From contig NZ_BBCP01000012.1 of NCBI RefSeq assembly GCF_001316105.1, positions 1 to 50,011 of the forward strand: a stretch of DNA of 50,011 bases. The letters run 5' to 3'. The notes under the pieces were generated by a model that saw only the letters and a list, made by a program, of their open reading frames with translations, was not told the origin of the DNA and did not search any database. Origin of the DNA: Thermogymnomonas acidicola JCM 13583. GTDB taxonomy: Archaea > Thermoplasmatota > Thermoplasmata > Thermoplasmatales > Thermoplasmataceae. Each line of letters starts with the position of its first letter. The first letter of the stretch is position 1. The translations under genes and the position numbers were made by a program. This document shows, one piece after another, positions 10,387 to 20,168 of this stretch.

Positions 10387-11885
10387 ATGGATCCATATTC
10401 TTCTTTGACGACTCAAAGAGCATAGGCCTTAGGTTCCTGATAACAAGCCTCCTGTTCATGTTCATAGCAGGGGGGGCCTTCGGAGTTATAATGAGGGTCT
10501 CACTTGTCTACTACAACCCGATTATAACGCCGCCGATAATATACAACATACTGACAACAGAGCACGCAACCCTCATGATCTACATGTTCGCGCTTGGTTC
10601 AGCAACCGGTCTCTCCTTTTACCTCGTTCCAACCATGCTCAAAATCAAGAGAGACAACATGGGCCCATGGTCTTCAGCTGCTTACTGGATCTGGCTGCTT
10701 GGCGGCGTCTTCATACTTATCTCGAGAACTTCCACCAGGTGGTACTTCTATCCGCCGCTCGCCTTGCAGCTGGCTCCGTACGGTGCAGGGCCCGATAACT
10801 GGCTGGCTGTCATAGGCCTAGAGCTTATATTCGTGGGCATATCCATAGCATCCGCAGTACTACTCAAGATAATATTCCTAGACAGGTCGGAGAGTGTGCC
10901 CCTGAGCAGGATGCCTGTATTTGTCTGGGGGGGAGTGGTGTTCACCGTCATAATGATTCTCTCCTCTGCGCCCCCCCGCTAATGGTGGGTCTGGGCATGC
11001 TTTTCTACGATTTCTTCAACCCAATATTCTTCACCGCTTCCACGCACTCAGTCCTGCTCTTCGCAGTGCTCTTCTGGTTCTGGGGGGCACCCGATAGTTT
11101 ACATCGCTGTGATTCCCTTCTTCGGCCTCTTCTATGAGGTCATTTCCAGATTCACAGATGCCAAGGTTTACAGCTACACTTCAGCAGTTTTCGCCCTTGG
11201 GCTCCTCATGGTTCTGAGCGAGCTAGTCTGGGGCCACCACCTCTTTAACTCAGGCCTTGGCATAACGTGGGACCTCTTCTTCAGCACCACATCTTTCCTT
11301 GTGGTTATTCCTTCGGCGCTCACGGTCTTCAACTGGATCGCAACACTCTGGACTGCTAATCGCATAAGGCTCACGACACCTATGCTCTTCGTCATAAACG
11401 GAATAATGGACTTCGTCATCGGCGGCATAACAGGCGTGATGCAGTCTAACGTAGGAGTTAACGAGATAGTGCACGGCACCTACTGGGTCACAGGCCACTT
11501 CCACTTCATATTCATCGGTGTCACGATGGGTGGCACCTTTGCGGCTTTCTACATCCTCTTCCCGACACTCTCGGCCGGGAGGGTGTACGATGAGAGGCTC
11601 GCCAGGTGGCACTTCTACCTCACCGCAATAGGCTCTTTCCTGATGTCCATATCATGGACAATCGGTGGCTTCCTGGGTATGCCGAGGTACGTTGCGGGTT
11701 ACTTCCCGTTCTTCATGCCATTCCAGGACGGTGCAGTTACAGGCGGAGTAATCATTGGCATCGGCCAGCTGATCTTCCTCTACAACATAGCGAAGAGCTG
11801 GGTCAAGCAGCCCACGACAGATATTTCAAATGCCTTGGAATCTAGAATTGAGTTGCCGAGCCCAGAGGCAGGAGGAGGTGAGTGA
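10387..11885 (+). CDS. heme-copper terminal oxidase subunit I (frameshifted)
   Basis: The catalytic subunit with low-spin heme, the heme-copper binuclear centre and about twelve helices. Visible ligands: His in T-E-H-A-T-L-M near residue 57, H-P-I-V-Y near 235, the W-G-H-H-L-F pair near 283 and G-H-F-H-F-I-F near 370. H-P-I-V-Y rather than H-P-E-V-Y is as in oxidases without the A-type Glu. Frame breaks: about one base is missing near 10392, C7 for C5 at 10970, G6 for G5 at 11083. ATG 10387 with GAGGG seven bases before it joins the chain after the first correction. The stop overlaps the ribosome-binding site of the copper protein gene. Confidence 0.9.
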
Positions 11886-11886
11886 T

Positions 11887-12523
11887 TTGGCAAAGCCAGG
11901 TTTGGTGTTTGCAGTAACCGTTGTGGTTGTTGTAGCCCTGGCCATATCGTTCATAGCCACAGCCCCCTCAGGCCGGCGGCAGGCCTTTCAATCCAAACGA
12001 CTACAAGTACACGGTGGACGTTACGATCTGGGCAGACGCTGCGGGTTGGAACTACAACCACGGTGTGGTAAACCCCCCCACACTGTACTTTAAGCCAGGC
12101 ACAAAGGTTGTGTTCACTGTGATCGAGGAGGACGGCCTTCCGCACACACTGACAATTAACCCTGGCAAGACAGAGAACAGGGGGGGTAATGCCTACACCG
12201 TGCTTTCAATAGCACAGATCACACAGACAATAGGCCATAAGTCAACGGGTATATACGTGTTTGACAAGACGGGTTACTACACCTACTGGTGCACAGTGCA
12301 CCCGACAACCATGGTGGCACTGATAGTGATAACGGACAACCCACCATACATAGGCCTCCCACCAAGCAACAACACAACGAGCTCAAGTGTGGTGACGGAC
12401 TATTCAATAGTGAACTCTTCCAATTCAATTAACTGTGGGTGCTCCTACACACAGGACATGATTACCTCAGACATTGTCCACCTCGTATCCAGACATAGAC
12501 CGGTGATTTCATTTGAAGGCTAG
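11887..12523 (+). CDS. membrane-anchored blue-copper protein, sulfocyanin/plastocyanin-like (frameshifted)
   Basis: A type 1 copper protein that probably carries electrons to the oxidase outside the membrane. An N-terminal hydrophobic anchor (residues 5-25) precedes a cupredoxin domain. Copper ligands seen: His of L-P-H-T-L-T-I and the C-T-V-H-P-T-T-M cluster giving Cys, His and Met. The tail is rich in Ser, Thr and Asn. TTG 11887 is chosen because AGGAGGTGA ends five bases upstream, a full Shine-Dalgarno match inside the end of subunit I; GTG 11878 is possible. One frame break lies near 11965-11985, between the anchor and the domain. The heme O synthase gene overlaps its end by 11 bases. Confidence 0.82.
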
Positions 12524-13376
12524 GGAATTCCTCGGTATTTTTAAGGTTGAGATAACAGTCCTTATAGATATTGTTGCGGTCTCGGCCTTCCTTAGCGTCC
12601 CTGGCAGCACACTTAGGCTTGCCCTCCTCGCACCGCTCCTAGTTTCAGGGTCCCTGGCCTCATTCTCTTCTGCCCTCTTCAACAATATCTACGACCAGGA
12701 TATCGACGGGAGGATGAAGAGGACAGAGTACAGGACTAAACTGATCAACTGGAAAACAAGGAACCTCTACATCGCTGTGGCAACCCTTATGATTGCCCTC
12801 TCCATGGCTATCTCACAGATATACCTGAATACTCTGACATCGCTCTTCATATTCGGTGGGTTCCTGAGCTACTTTGTGCTCTATACCGTGATCCTGAAGA
12901 GGCGGACAATATGGAATATAGTAATAGGTGGCATTGCAGGCAGCTTCCCGGCTCTTGCAGGCTGGTCCTCCTTAACCGGGTCAGTGTCCTCAACAAGTCT
13001 GTTCCTGGCCTTCCTGGTCTTCCTCTGGACACCATCGCACTTCTGGTCCCTGGCATCGAGCAGGGTTGAGGACTACATCCAAGCGGATGTACCTATGCTG
13101 CCGGTGGTCAAGGGGGGGGTTAAGGCAAGCACTAGGTGGATATTCACCAACACGGTCGTCCTGGTTGCATACACACTCATCCCGTTCTTCGTGCATATGG
13201 ACCTGGGCCGGGCCTATTTCCCAATAGCAATAGCCTCTGATGTGGCGTTCCTCTACCTAACGGGCAGGTTGCTTGTTTCCAGCGATACGCCGTCCCTGAA
13301 GAGGGCATTCCACTTTTCCAACCTGTACCTACTGCTGATCCTCGTTTCGGTGTGGCTGGTGGCTGTCGGGTGGTAG
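12513..13376 (+). CDS. ctaB: heme O synthase (protoheme IX farnesyltransferase)
   Basis: A UbiA-family prenyltransferase that adds a farnesyl group to heme B to make heme O for the oxidase. The first Asp-rich motif N-N-I-Y-D-Q-D-I-D-G-R-M is at residues 65-76. The family signature Y-T-V-I-L-K-R-R-T-I-W-N, then I-G-G-I-A-G-S-F-P-A-L-A-G-W, follows near residue 125, and W-T-P-S-H-F-W-S-L-A near 173 is typical. Seven to nine hydrophobic segments are seen in 287 aa, the normal size, with the frame intact. TTG 12513 is used because GGTGAT lies six bases upstream. No heme A synthase is visible, so the oxidase may use heme O or a distant enzyme. Confidence 0.9.
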   Translation: MKAREFLGIFKVEITVLIDIVAVSAFLSVPGSTLRLALLAPLLVSGSLASFSSALFNNIYDQDIDGRMKRTEYRTKLINWKTRNLYIAVATLMIALSMAISQIYLNTLTSLFIFGGFLSYFVLYTVILKRRTIWNIVIGGIAGSFPALAGWSSLTGSVSSTSLFLAFLVFLWTPSHFWSLASSRVEDYIQADVPMLPVVKGGVKASTRWIFTNTVVLVAYTLIPFFVHMDLGRAYFPIAIASDVAFLYLTGRLLVSSDTPSLKRAFHFSNLYLLLILVSVWLVAVGW

Positions 13377-13377
13377 A

Positions 13378-14055
13378 TTGAGGACACACACCCTGACAGA
13401 CCTCCTAATATCCTATGCTTCCCTGGCGGCCTTTCTTGCCTTCGGTACACTGGAGAGGATCGTGATAATATATCCTGACGTAACACTGCAGTTCTACATA
13501 TCGCTGGCAGTCGCCATCACTCTTCTCTCCTGGCCAGCCTGGAAGCGGTACAGCAGGATCTCTTCCTATTTCGCAGGACTGTCAATGTCCATGTTCATAC
13601 TTCTGGCCTCGGCCTCTGTGCTCTATCCCCCCCAGCTCATGGTCTTCCCAGTGGTGGGCTTTGCAATCAACGTGAGGGAGTACCTGAAGGACGTACACGG
13701 CGTTTACGAGAGGGCCAGGCCGTTTGCCTTCATGGCCATTTACTCCTTCATGTACCTGATAGGTGGTGTAGTCCGCCTGACATACAGCCCTGCAGATATT
13801 GGTGTCTCCCTGGCATCCATATACGACGATGTATCTCCTAAAGGTGTCACCGCCTTCTACCAGTGGGGAGTTGTCCTGTTCACCAGGCGGTACACACTCA
13901 CATCCAGCTTGCAGACCTTCATTCTGTTCACCTTCCTCTCCGCTGTGCTCACGGACAACTACCTCTCGATAATATCGTACCTGAGGGGGCTCCAGGCTCT
14001 ACGGCATAGGTGGGACTTTCTCCAGTTTCGCATCTGCACTGAGCTGCCAGTGTGA
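13378..14055 (+). CDS. polytopic membrane protein of the oxidase cluster, N-terminal part
   Basis: A protein with about seven hydrophobic segments that starts (TTG) one base after ctaB ends. I do not recognise a family. The last 20 residues, after Y-L-R-G, look unlike a membrane protein. If the G5 run at 13984-13988 is really G4, the frame passes through a Ser/Ala-rich linker straight into the next hydrophobic gene without a stop. The two may thus be one protein of about 680 aa. Position suggests a role in oxidase assembly or activity, which is inference. Confidence 0.6.
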   Translation: MRTHTLTDLLISYASLAAFLAFGTLERIVIIYPDVTLQFYISLAVAITLLSWPAWKRYSRISSYFAGLSMSMFILLASASVLYPPQLMVFPVVGFAINVREYLKDVHGVYERARPFAFMAIYSFMYLIGGVVRLTYSPADIGVSLASIYDDVSPKGVTAFYQWGVVLFTRRYTLTSSLQTFILFTFLSAVLTDNYLSIISYLRGLQALRHRWDFLQFRICTELPV

Positions 14056-14062
14056 GAGCATA

Positions 14063-15422
14063 GTGGCCTCCTTTCCCAGCCTGGTCGTCCTGCTTATAAG
14101 CGTATTCGTGTTCCCACTGATCATTGAAAGCGCGGCCTTCGTGTCAGCCACGAACTACCTCATCACCTCCAGGTACTCCATGGGTATCGATGTCTTCTCC
14201 GGCAGGCTCAGGTTCACGGGCATGAGGAGGTATACGCTGGTCTCAGGGATCCTCCTTGTCCTCTGCATGGCCGCCATTTCCATCGGGGTATCACTTGGTC
14301 TCCAGAGAAGCGTCTATTTCTTCTTCGGTTCGGACATGTCACTGTTTGCGCTCTCCCTCCTGTTCTTTGTGAACGGCATGAAGGGCTTCAGGGTGCGGAT
14401 GGGCAGGGGAACAACATACACGCTTGCGGTCGCTGCCGCCATCTTGATGATCCTGTGGTTTGTTCCACCATTCACTTACAATGCGTACACGTCGCCCGTG
14501 TACTTCAGCCTCATGGGTATCAGTGCCTTCCTCTCAGCATTTCTGACCTCCCTGAGTTACCTCTCGCTGGATGAGCAGGCAAGGCACGTATACATGGAGT
14601 TTGTCGCCATGATGTTCAGCATGGTCGCACTGGTCGTATTTTACGTGACAGTTGTAGGAGGTAGGGTCGTGTGGGGGGGTGTTCCCGGACGTCCAGCAGG
14701 TCGAGTTCTCACTGTACCTGTGGGCACTGACGATTCCCGTAATGTGGCTTGCCACAAACTTCGTCCTGTCCAGGTATTCAAGGGGGGGTCCTGGAGTTGC
14801 CAGGCAGCAGGTTGCGTGATCCGCTCATCTTCGCCTCCACAGAGGCTGTGCAGGTCTCGCTCTTCTACCTGCTACTCGGCAGGCCCAGCGAGCTAACGTA
14901 CCTACTTTACCTGCTCATAACGCCGCTCTTCTTCGTCCTGTGCTTCATCTACGTGAGGGATGTGAGGGAAAACCTCAGGGGAGCCTTCCTGAACAACTGG
15001 ATATGGTTGCTCGTGGCTGTCATAATCGTGTTCGTATTTGCCTACATAGCGGACAGGCAGCCGGTCTCCTTCATCTTCTCCACCGCATACTATCCGGTGC
15101 TGATAGAGGACCTGACTTCCGTTACATCTTTCCTGTGTACCTAGGCAGGAGGGTGGGCATGGGCAGGGCAATCGTGATACAGTCCATAGTGTACACAGTC
15201 TTCTACCTCAGCGCTGTGGTGATGCAGCCAGGGGCCTATCCGGGTGCCTATTCAGTGCTCTTCGTCCTCGACATGTTCGCGACCGGCATCTTCTACGGAG
15301 GCCTCTACTACCTGAAGAGGAACCCGTACCCCGCAATATGCGCGCACCTGGCCCTGTACCTTATGATACCATTTGTGCCTGCCTCGGGTGGCTGGTTCCC
15401 CTATGTGGTCGTGCCGATGTGA
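14063..15422 (+). CDS. polytopic membrane protein of the oxidase cluster, C-terminal part (frameshifted)
   Basis: About 450 aa with eleven or more hydrophobic segments. The frame is broken at the G7 runs near 14674 and 14782 and by one missing base near 15114, where L-D-F-R-Y-I-F-P-V-Y-L-G-R-R would read through. No catalytic motif or family is recognised. There is no convincing ribosome-binding site before GTG 14063, which favours this being the second half of the preceding frame. The end overlaps the convergent thioesterase gene by about 20 bases. Confidence 0.55.
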
Positions 15423-15799
15423 CCTTCACGCAGCAGGGCCCTGAGTGCGTCCGGAACCCTGGCCTTCTGGCCATTCTCCCTGTAAACCAGGACTGCCCTG
15501 GCCCTTGCACACACCTCCGTTCCGTCCCTGTAAAGCGTGTGGCGGAAGGTGAGACTCGTGTTCCCGATGGTTTCCAGCTCTGTCTCCAGTGTTATCCTGT
15601 CCCCCCCGAGGTGCACCGGCCTGATATAGTCAACCTCCATGTGCGCCACCACGAAGCTGTGCCTATCGCTCTCATGGGGGGGAAAACCCGCACTTTCCAG
15701 GAACATGATCCTCCCCCCCATTTCGAAGTAGTTCTGGTAGACGGAGTTGTTCACGTGGCCCAGGGTATCGAGGTCAGAGTACCTGACCTGTATCTCCAT
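15401..15799 (-). CDS. acyl-CoA thioesterase, hot-dog fold (YbgC/FadM type)
   Basis: A 4HBT-type hydrolase of acyl-CoA thioesters. The active-site motif is present near the start: R-Y-S-D-L-D-T-L-G-H-V-N-N-S-V-Y, in which the first Asp of the D-x-D-x-x-G-H segment is the usual catalytic residue. F-E-M-G-G-R and the later V-D-Y-I-R-P-V-H segment complete the fold pattern. ATG 15799 is preferred to the upstream in-frame GTG because the conserved domain begins right after it. It overlaps the end of the upstream gene by 26 bases, so translation is likely coupled. C7 and G7 runs put extra Gly and Pro residues near residues 30, 40 and 65. The physiological thioester is unknown. Confidence 0.85.
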   Translation of the reverse strand: MEIQVRYSDLDTLGHVNNSVYQNYFEMGGRIMFLESAGFPPHESDRHSFVVAHMEVDYIRPVHLGGDRITLETELETIGNTSLTFRHTLYRDGTEVCARARAVLVYRENGQKARVPDALRALLREGHIGTTT

Positions 15800-16190
15800 G
15801 ACCGACTTCCTCGAGGACACGGGTCAGGAAATTGTTCACGTGAGTAAAAATCTGCTCCATGGCCTTTCCCGAGAGTCCATTCGTGTATGCTATCTCTGAC
15901 CCCCCCTCTATGAGGTCGTGGAACCTCTGGCACTTCACAGTCTCGCTCACTGTACTATGCCTACCGCACAGGATCAGTGCCGGCGACCTGACCAGGTAGA
16001 GCCTCCTGAAAAGTGGCTCAGGTCCCCCCCTGGGCTCCAGCATAATGAGGATCGAGCCGTCGGAAATCGCCCTCTCCACCTCGGACTGGCACTGCTCACC
16101 CTGGCACATGCGCACTTTACCTGTGAGCTTTGGGTGCTGCTCAACAGCCCTCATGACGCTCCTCATGGCCTCTTCGCCGGACTGCTCCAC
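15774..16190 (-). CDS. hypothetical protein of 138 aa
   Basis: A soluble protein with an alternating helix/strand pattern that I do not recognise. Two cysteines lie close together in a C-Q-G-E-Q-C segment near residue 29, and two more near residues 75 and 87. C7 runs near 16025 and 15900 put Gly pairs in the chain. GTG 16190 is the only usable start, because a stop lies upstream in frame within 10 codons. The frame could begin at a non-standard codon a few residues earlier (I-L-V-C-V-E-Q-S). It overlaps and probably is cotranscribed with the thioesterase. Confidence 0.5.
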   Translation of the reverse strand: MEQSGEEAMRSVMRAVEQHPKLTGKVRMCQGEQCQSEVERAISDGSILIMLEPRGGPEPLFRRLYLVRSPALILCGRHSTVSETVKCQRFHDLIEGGSEIAYTNGLSGKAMEQIFTHVNNFLTRVLEEVGHGDTGQVL

Positions 16191-16268
16191 ACAAACCAGA
16201 ATGGTCTGCTGCTCTTAACGTTAGCTCATCCTAGTGCAAAAACATATATGAATTAGGGATAGAGGTGG

Positions 16269-17101
16269 GTGGTGCTCGGTTTGGAAGGTCTTGAGAGCAA
16301 CTGCGGATGGTCAACCGATTCGCTCTTCCCACAGGCATACTTCACACCTCTGGTGAGGCTGCAGGATGGCCTTCATGTGAAGATGGAGAACTGCCTGCCA
16401 GGCAACAACGCCGTGTCGAGGGCGCTGCAGGCCATATACGAGAAAAGGGAAAGGAGGGGGGGTGAGGCCAGGAGCGGAATGAGTGTCAGGGCCGATATAC
16501 ATGAGGATGAGGTACTCTCATTCCTCTCCTTCTGCTTCTGGCACGGCTTAAGGCCGGTCATCGCACCGGAAATGCATGTGCCAGGGGGGGGCCTGGAGGG
16601 CGCGGTGATGCGTGGCAGGGATGCGGAACTGTTCCTTGACCTCAACGGAGATGAGGAGGGTGCAAGGGCTTATTACAGGTACACCGGCGTGGAGCTGTGG
16701 TCCCAGGCTGGTGGGGGGGAAATAACGGACATCGTTGTGCCCGTGAGGGATGGCAGGATCATATCTGGCCTCGGGGGGGCCTTCTTCCGGGAGAGGAACG
16801 AGAACATAAGGATCGTTGCGGTCCTCCAGGGGGGGGAGAGGACGGAGGAGCGCTTCGGTGGCATAAGGAGGCATGTGGAGAGCCTCCCTCCGGCTCTGAA
16901 CCCGTCCGTGATTGACAGGTCATTCACCGTGTCTCCGCAGGATGCGGAGAGAAGCAGGGTGGACCTGTTCAAGTCAAGGGGGGGCCTGATTTCAGGCCCC
17001 AGGGGGGGGCAGCTGCGGTGCACGTGGCGAAGATGATACTCAGGGAGGACCCATCTGCATCAGTAATTGCTGTCGTGCCTGACTACCTGTGCCCGGTGTA
17101 G
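16269..17101 (+). CDS. cysteine-synthase-fold protein without the PLP lysine (frameshifted at 3' end)
   Basis: The chain follows fold type II PLP enzymes (cysteine synthase / cystathionine beta-synthase) from end to end: T-P-L-V-R-L then V-K-M-E-N near residue 28, Y-R-Y-T-G-V-E-L-W-S-Q near 140, V-R-D-G-R-I-I-S-G-L-G near 165, and after frame correction S-G-P-x-G-A-A-A-V-H-V-A-K near the end. The PLP lysine normally in S-V-K-D-R is missing (N-A-V-S-R-A here), and the phosphate/substrate loop S-G-N-T-G is replaced by an unrelated acidic segment. It is therefore probably not a normal PLP enzyme. The break is at the G8 run 17002-17009. Start is GTG 16269 or the next GTG. RqcH follows 13 bases later. 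Confidence 0.65.
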
Positions 17102-17114
17102 GGGGGGAGTGGAA

Positions 17115-18984
17115 ATGAAGGACAAGGCCTCCTCGCTTGACTTCTATGCTTTCCTGCACGCCAACAGGGAAGCCCTGGCCGGCTCGTTCATCAAGAAGGT
17201 CTACCAGGTATCCCCCCCGGACAGCTTCCTGTTCCAGCTCCATTCCCCCCCGGTCTCCTCCAGGCTCATGCTCTTCATAGCGCTTAGAAAGGGGGGGATA
17301 TTCCTGAAGGATGTGGAGAGGCCGGAAGAGCCAACATCACTGGCGATGATGCTGCGCAAGATGCTCGGTGACAGGAAGATACTGGAGGTGCAGCAGGTTA
17401 ACTTCGACAGGGTCATGCGCTTCTCCCTGTCGGGAAACGGTGAGGTGGTATTCGAGATGTTCAGGGAGGGGAACCTCATCGTGGTACAGGACGGCAGGAT
17501 AGAGTATGCCCTCAACCCCCCCAGGGAGTGGAGGAACAGGAAGATACTCCGCGGTGAGCCATATGTGCCACCTTCGCTATCGGACCCATCTGCCTTTGGC
17601 GCACAGGAGATTTCTTCCATGCTTGCATCCAGCAGTGCAAGCCTCGTGCAGACCGTAGCCACCAGGATGAACCTCGGTGGAGAGTTCGCAGAGGAGCTGA
17701 TACACAGGATAGCGCTGACAAGTCGGCGCCTGCGGCCCAGAGCCTTGGCCTTTCGGAATCCATTCTAAGGGGGCTTCAGGGACCTACTCGATGAAGCATC
17801 GAGGGGCAGGGCATACCTCTACTCCGGCGAGGGCATACTATCCCCCTGTCCTCCTGAGCCACCTGGGAAGGGAGCCAGACCGGGTATATGAGGACCTGAA
17901 CCTGGCATACTCCGAGTTCCTTGACACCACATCCGTAGCGGATGAGGAATCGCCCCTCAGGAGGCGTATCGAGTCCCAGAGAAGGAGCATAGAGGAGTTC
18001 AGGAAGAGGGAAGAGGAGTTCAGGAGACTTGGCTCCGTGGCCATGTCCCACCTGAAGGATCTCGATGCGATAATCAGGCACCTGAGGGAAGGCGATCTCG
18101 TCGAAGCGGGGGGGCAGTGCAGGGCGGTATCCCTTGACAAGGCCAGCAGGACTGCTGTTGTCTCCTGCGAGGGAATGGAATTCAGTGTGGATATCCGGAA
18201 GAGCGCAGGTGAGAACGCAAGCGCGCTCTTCGGCCAGGCCAAGGAGATGAAGCAGAAGGCAGAGGGGGGGGCAGCAAAGGCGCTTGAGGAGACGCTGAGG
18301 CTCGAGGAGGCATCGAGGAAGCGCGAGAACCGGCCCAGGAGGCAGCAGAAGTACTGGTTCGAGGCATACAGGTGGTTCTTCACCTCTGAGGGCTTCCTTG
18401 TTGTGGCGGGCAGGGATGCCAGGAGCAATGAGAAACTGGTGAAGAAACACATGACCGACAGGGACCTCTACGTGCATGCGGACCTGTACGGCGCGCCTAG
18501 CACCCTGATAAAGGTTGAGGGTGACAAGCAGCCGGGCGAGGCGACAATAAGGGAGGCCTGCGCCTTTGCTGTCTCGTTCTCCAGGGCCTGGCCAGCGGGC
18601 GTAAGCTCAGGTTCTGCATACTGGGTTTACCCGCAGCAGGTCAGCAAGACCCCCGAATCCGGTGAGTATGTGGCGACAGGCTCATGGATAGTGAGGGGGG
18701 GTAAGCGTAACTACCTCTTCGACCTGCCGCTGGACCTGGACATAGGGATGTACAGTTACCGCGGCGAGGAACTGGTGATGGCATTCCCTCACAGGGAGAA
18801 GTGGGAAGGGAAGAGGGTCAGAATCGTGCCCGGCGATGTGAGGAGAAAGGAGGTGGTCGCAAGGGTATCGGAGTTCCTCGGGGTGGACAGAGACGAGGTC
18901 GAGAGGGTACTCCCACCGGGGGGGAGCTCGAGGATCCTCTCCATGGAGGGGGCTGCAAAGGAATCAGAGGAGCCTGCCCTTTAG
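17115..18984 (+). CDS. rqcH: RqcH/Tae2-type NFACT ribosome rescue protein (frameshifted)
   Basis: An NFACT-family protein, which in relatives binds obstructed large ribosomal subunits and recruits tRNA to tag stalled peptides. The NFACT-N region includes P-T-S-L-A-M-M-L-R-K-M-L followed by V-N-F-D-R-V. A long coiled coil runs through residues 270-400 of the joined chain. The NFACT-R domain follows: K-Y-W-F-E-A-Y-R-W-F, D-L-Y-V-H-A-D-L-Y-G-A-P-S-T, then V-S-S-G-S-A-Y-W-V. Two or more frame breaks lie in 17720-17850, where no single frame carries the chain. ATG 17115 has GGGGAG upstream. The 3' end overlaps the convergent isomerase gene by 21 bases. Confidence 0.85.
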
Positions 18985-19879
18985 TTCCTCTATTACGGAC
19001 ACGTCTCTCGGGTCCACCTTCCTCTCATGTGCAACCCTGAGGCTTAGGAGGTCACCGTAGTAGATGAGCTCGAATAGCCTGGAGACCCTGTCCACTGAGA
19101 TTGCCTCTATCCTCTGGAACCTCGATCCTGTTACCTGTTCAGTGACTTCTATCCTCTTCCCTATCCTCGGGTCCTCGGGGGGGCCAGAAAACGAGGAACT
19201 TGAACTCTTCCTTCCTGTAAGTGCCCTTCAGCGGGACAGTGTCATTGTGGTTCAGCTCCGGGAAGTAGTTGCTGTAGGCCATTATCTTGGCATTCTCGTT
19301 GAACTGAGTCTTCCACCTGTACGCCACGGCCCTGAATGGGAGAAGCCGTATATGACCGGGATCAGCCTTCCAGACACGATCTCTTTGGCCAGGCCACCGA
19401 TCTCTTCCTGCCTGCCCTCCACGGACCTCATGGCCTCGACCACACGCTCCTTCCTGAACTCCCTGCCGATGAATGTCTCCAGTACTGGTGTGAGCATGTA
19501 GCCCAGGGCTGCCCTAGGTTGCAGGCCACCAGGCACCTTCACCACCTTCCTCACCATACTGGACAGCCTGCCCCCCGGAGGTTATAGCCACGACATCCAT
19601 CCCACGCTCCAGGGCCATCTGGGTGACGCTTATGGTCTCCTCCGTGTTTCCCGAGTAGCTTATGGATATCAGGAGGTCTTCCTTGCCAACGTACTCCGGC
19701 AGGCTGTAGTCGTCCACCAGCACCACTGGCACGCTCAGGAACTCAGAGGCTATCCTGCCGACCACTCCGGAGCCACCCATGCCAGAGAATACAATGTGCC
19801 TGTATCCGCGTTCCAGCTCAAACGGTGCTGAGGAGAGCACCTGCGCGGGCAGGCTCATGACCTCGTCCGTGTAGTCCAT
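18964..19879 (-). CDS. bifunctional phosphoglucose/phosphomannose isomerase (frameshifted)
   Basis: A SIS-domain isomerase of the archaeal PGI/PMI family that interconverts fructose 6-phosphate with glucose 6-phosphate or mannose 6-phosphate. F-S-G-M-G-G-S-G-V-V-G near residue 32 and S-I-S-Y-S-G-N-T-E-E-T near residue 73 are the sugar-phosphate-binding loops. The C-terminal half returns to a second SIS domain with G-S-R-F-Q-R-I-E and L-I-Y-Y-G-D-L-L-S. The frame is broken near 19570 (C6), near 19330 and at the G7 run near 19178. The corrected length is about 300 aa, normal for the family. It overlaps rqcH tail to tail. Confidence 0.85.
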
Positions 19880-19948
19880 GGCTGGGTAATGACAGATACC
19901 TAATTTTAGTTCCGCTCCACAGGGGGGGAGGAGAAAGACACAGGCGAG

Positions 19949-19956
19949 AAAAAAAA
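19949..19956 (-). terminator. T8 tract ending the small membrane gene
   Basis: Eight T (minus strand) follow directly after the TGA of the 30-aa gene, as expected for an archaeal oligo-T terminator. Confidence 0.5.
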
Positions 19957-20049
19957 TCAGAAGGGCCTAATCACAACAGCAAAACCAAAGGCGGCGGTAA
20001 CAACGGACGCAACTATTATGGCCAGTTCTATTTTCCTCTCAGTGCTCAT
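19957..20049 (-). CDS. 30-aa single-pass membrane protein
   Basis: A very short frame that starts with M-S-T-E-R-K-I-E-L and continues as one uninterrupted transmembrane helix of about 18 residues, ending R-P-F. It has the parts of a real transcription unit. A TATA-like AAAAAATATATT element lies about 25-35 bases upstream, a GTGG-type ribosome-binding site just before the ATG, and a T8 run directly after the stop. I do not recognise it. Small membrane subunits of respiratory or secretion complexes have this shape, but no assignment is claimed. Confidence 0.55.
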   Translation of the reverse strand: MSTERKIELAIIVASVVTAAFGFAVVIRPF

Positions 20050-20069
20050 CGCCACGATATTTCCTGGAT

Positions 20070-20082
20070 GAATATATTTTTT
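20070..20082 (-). promoter_or_regulatory. TATA box for the 30-aa membrane protein
   Basis: AAAAAATATATTC on the minus strand, 21-33 bases before ATG 20049. Confidence 0.5.
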
Positions 20083-20168
20083 CTACCGGCAAAAGTGAAC
20101 TAAATGACACACGGAAACGCAAAACGTCCTGCAGAGTGGAACGGTGCGGATCTATGCTTCTCCCCCCC

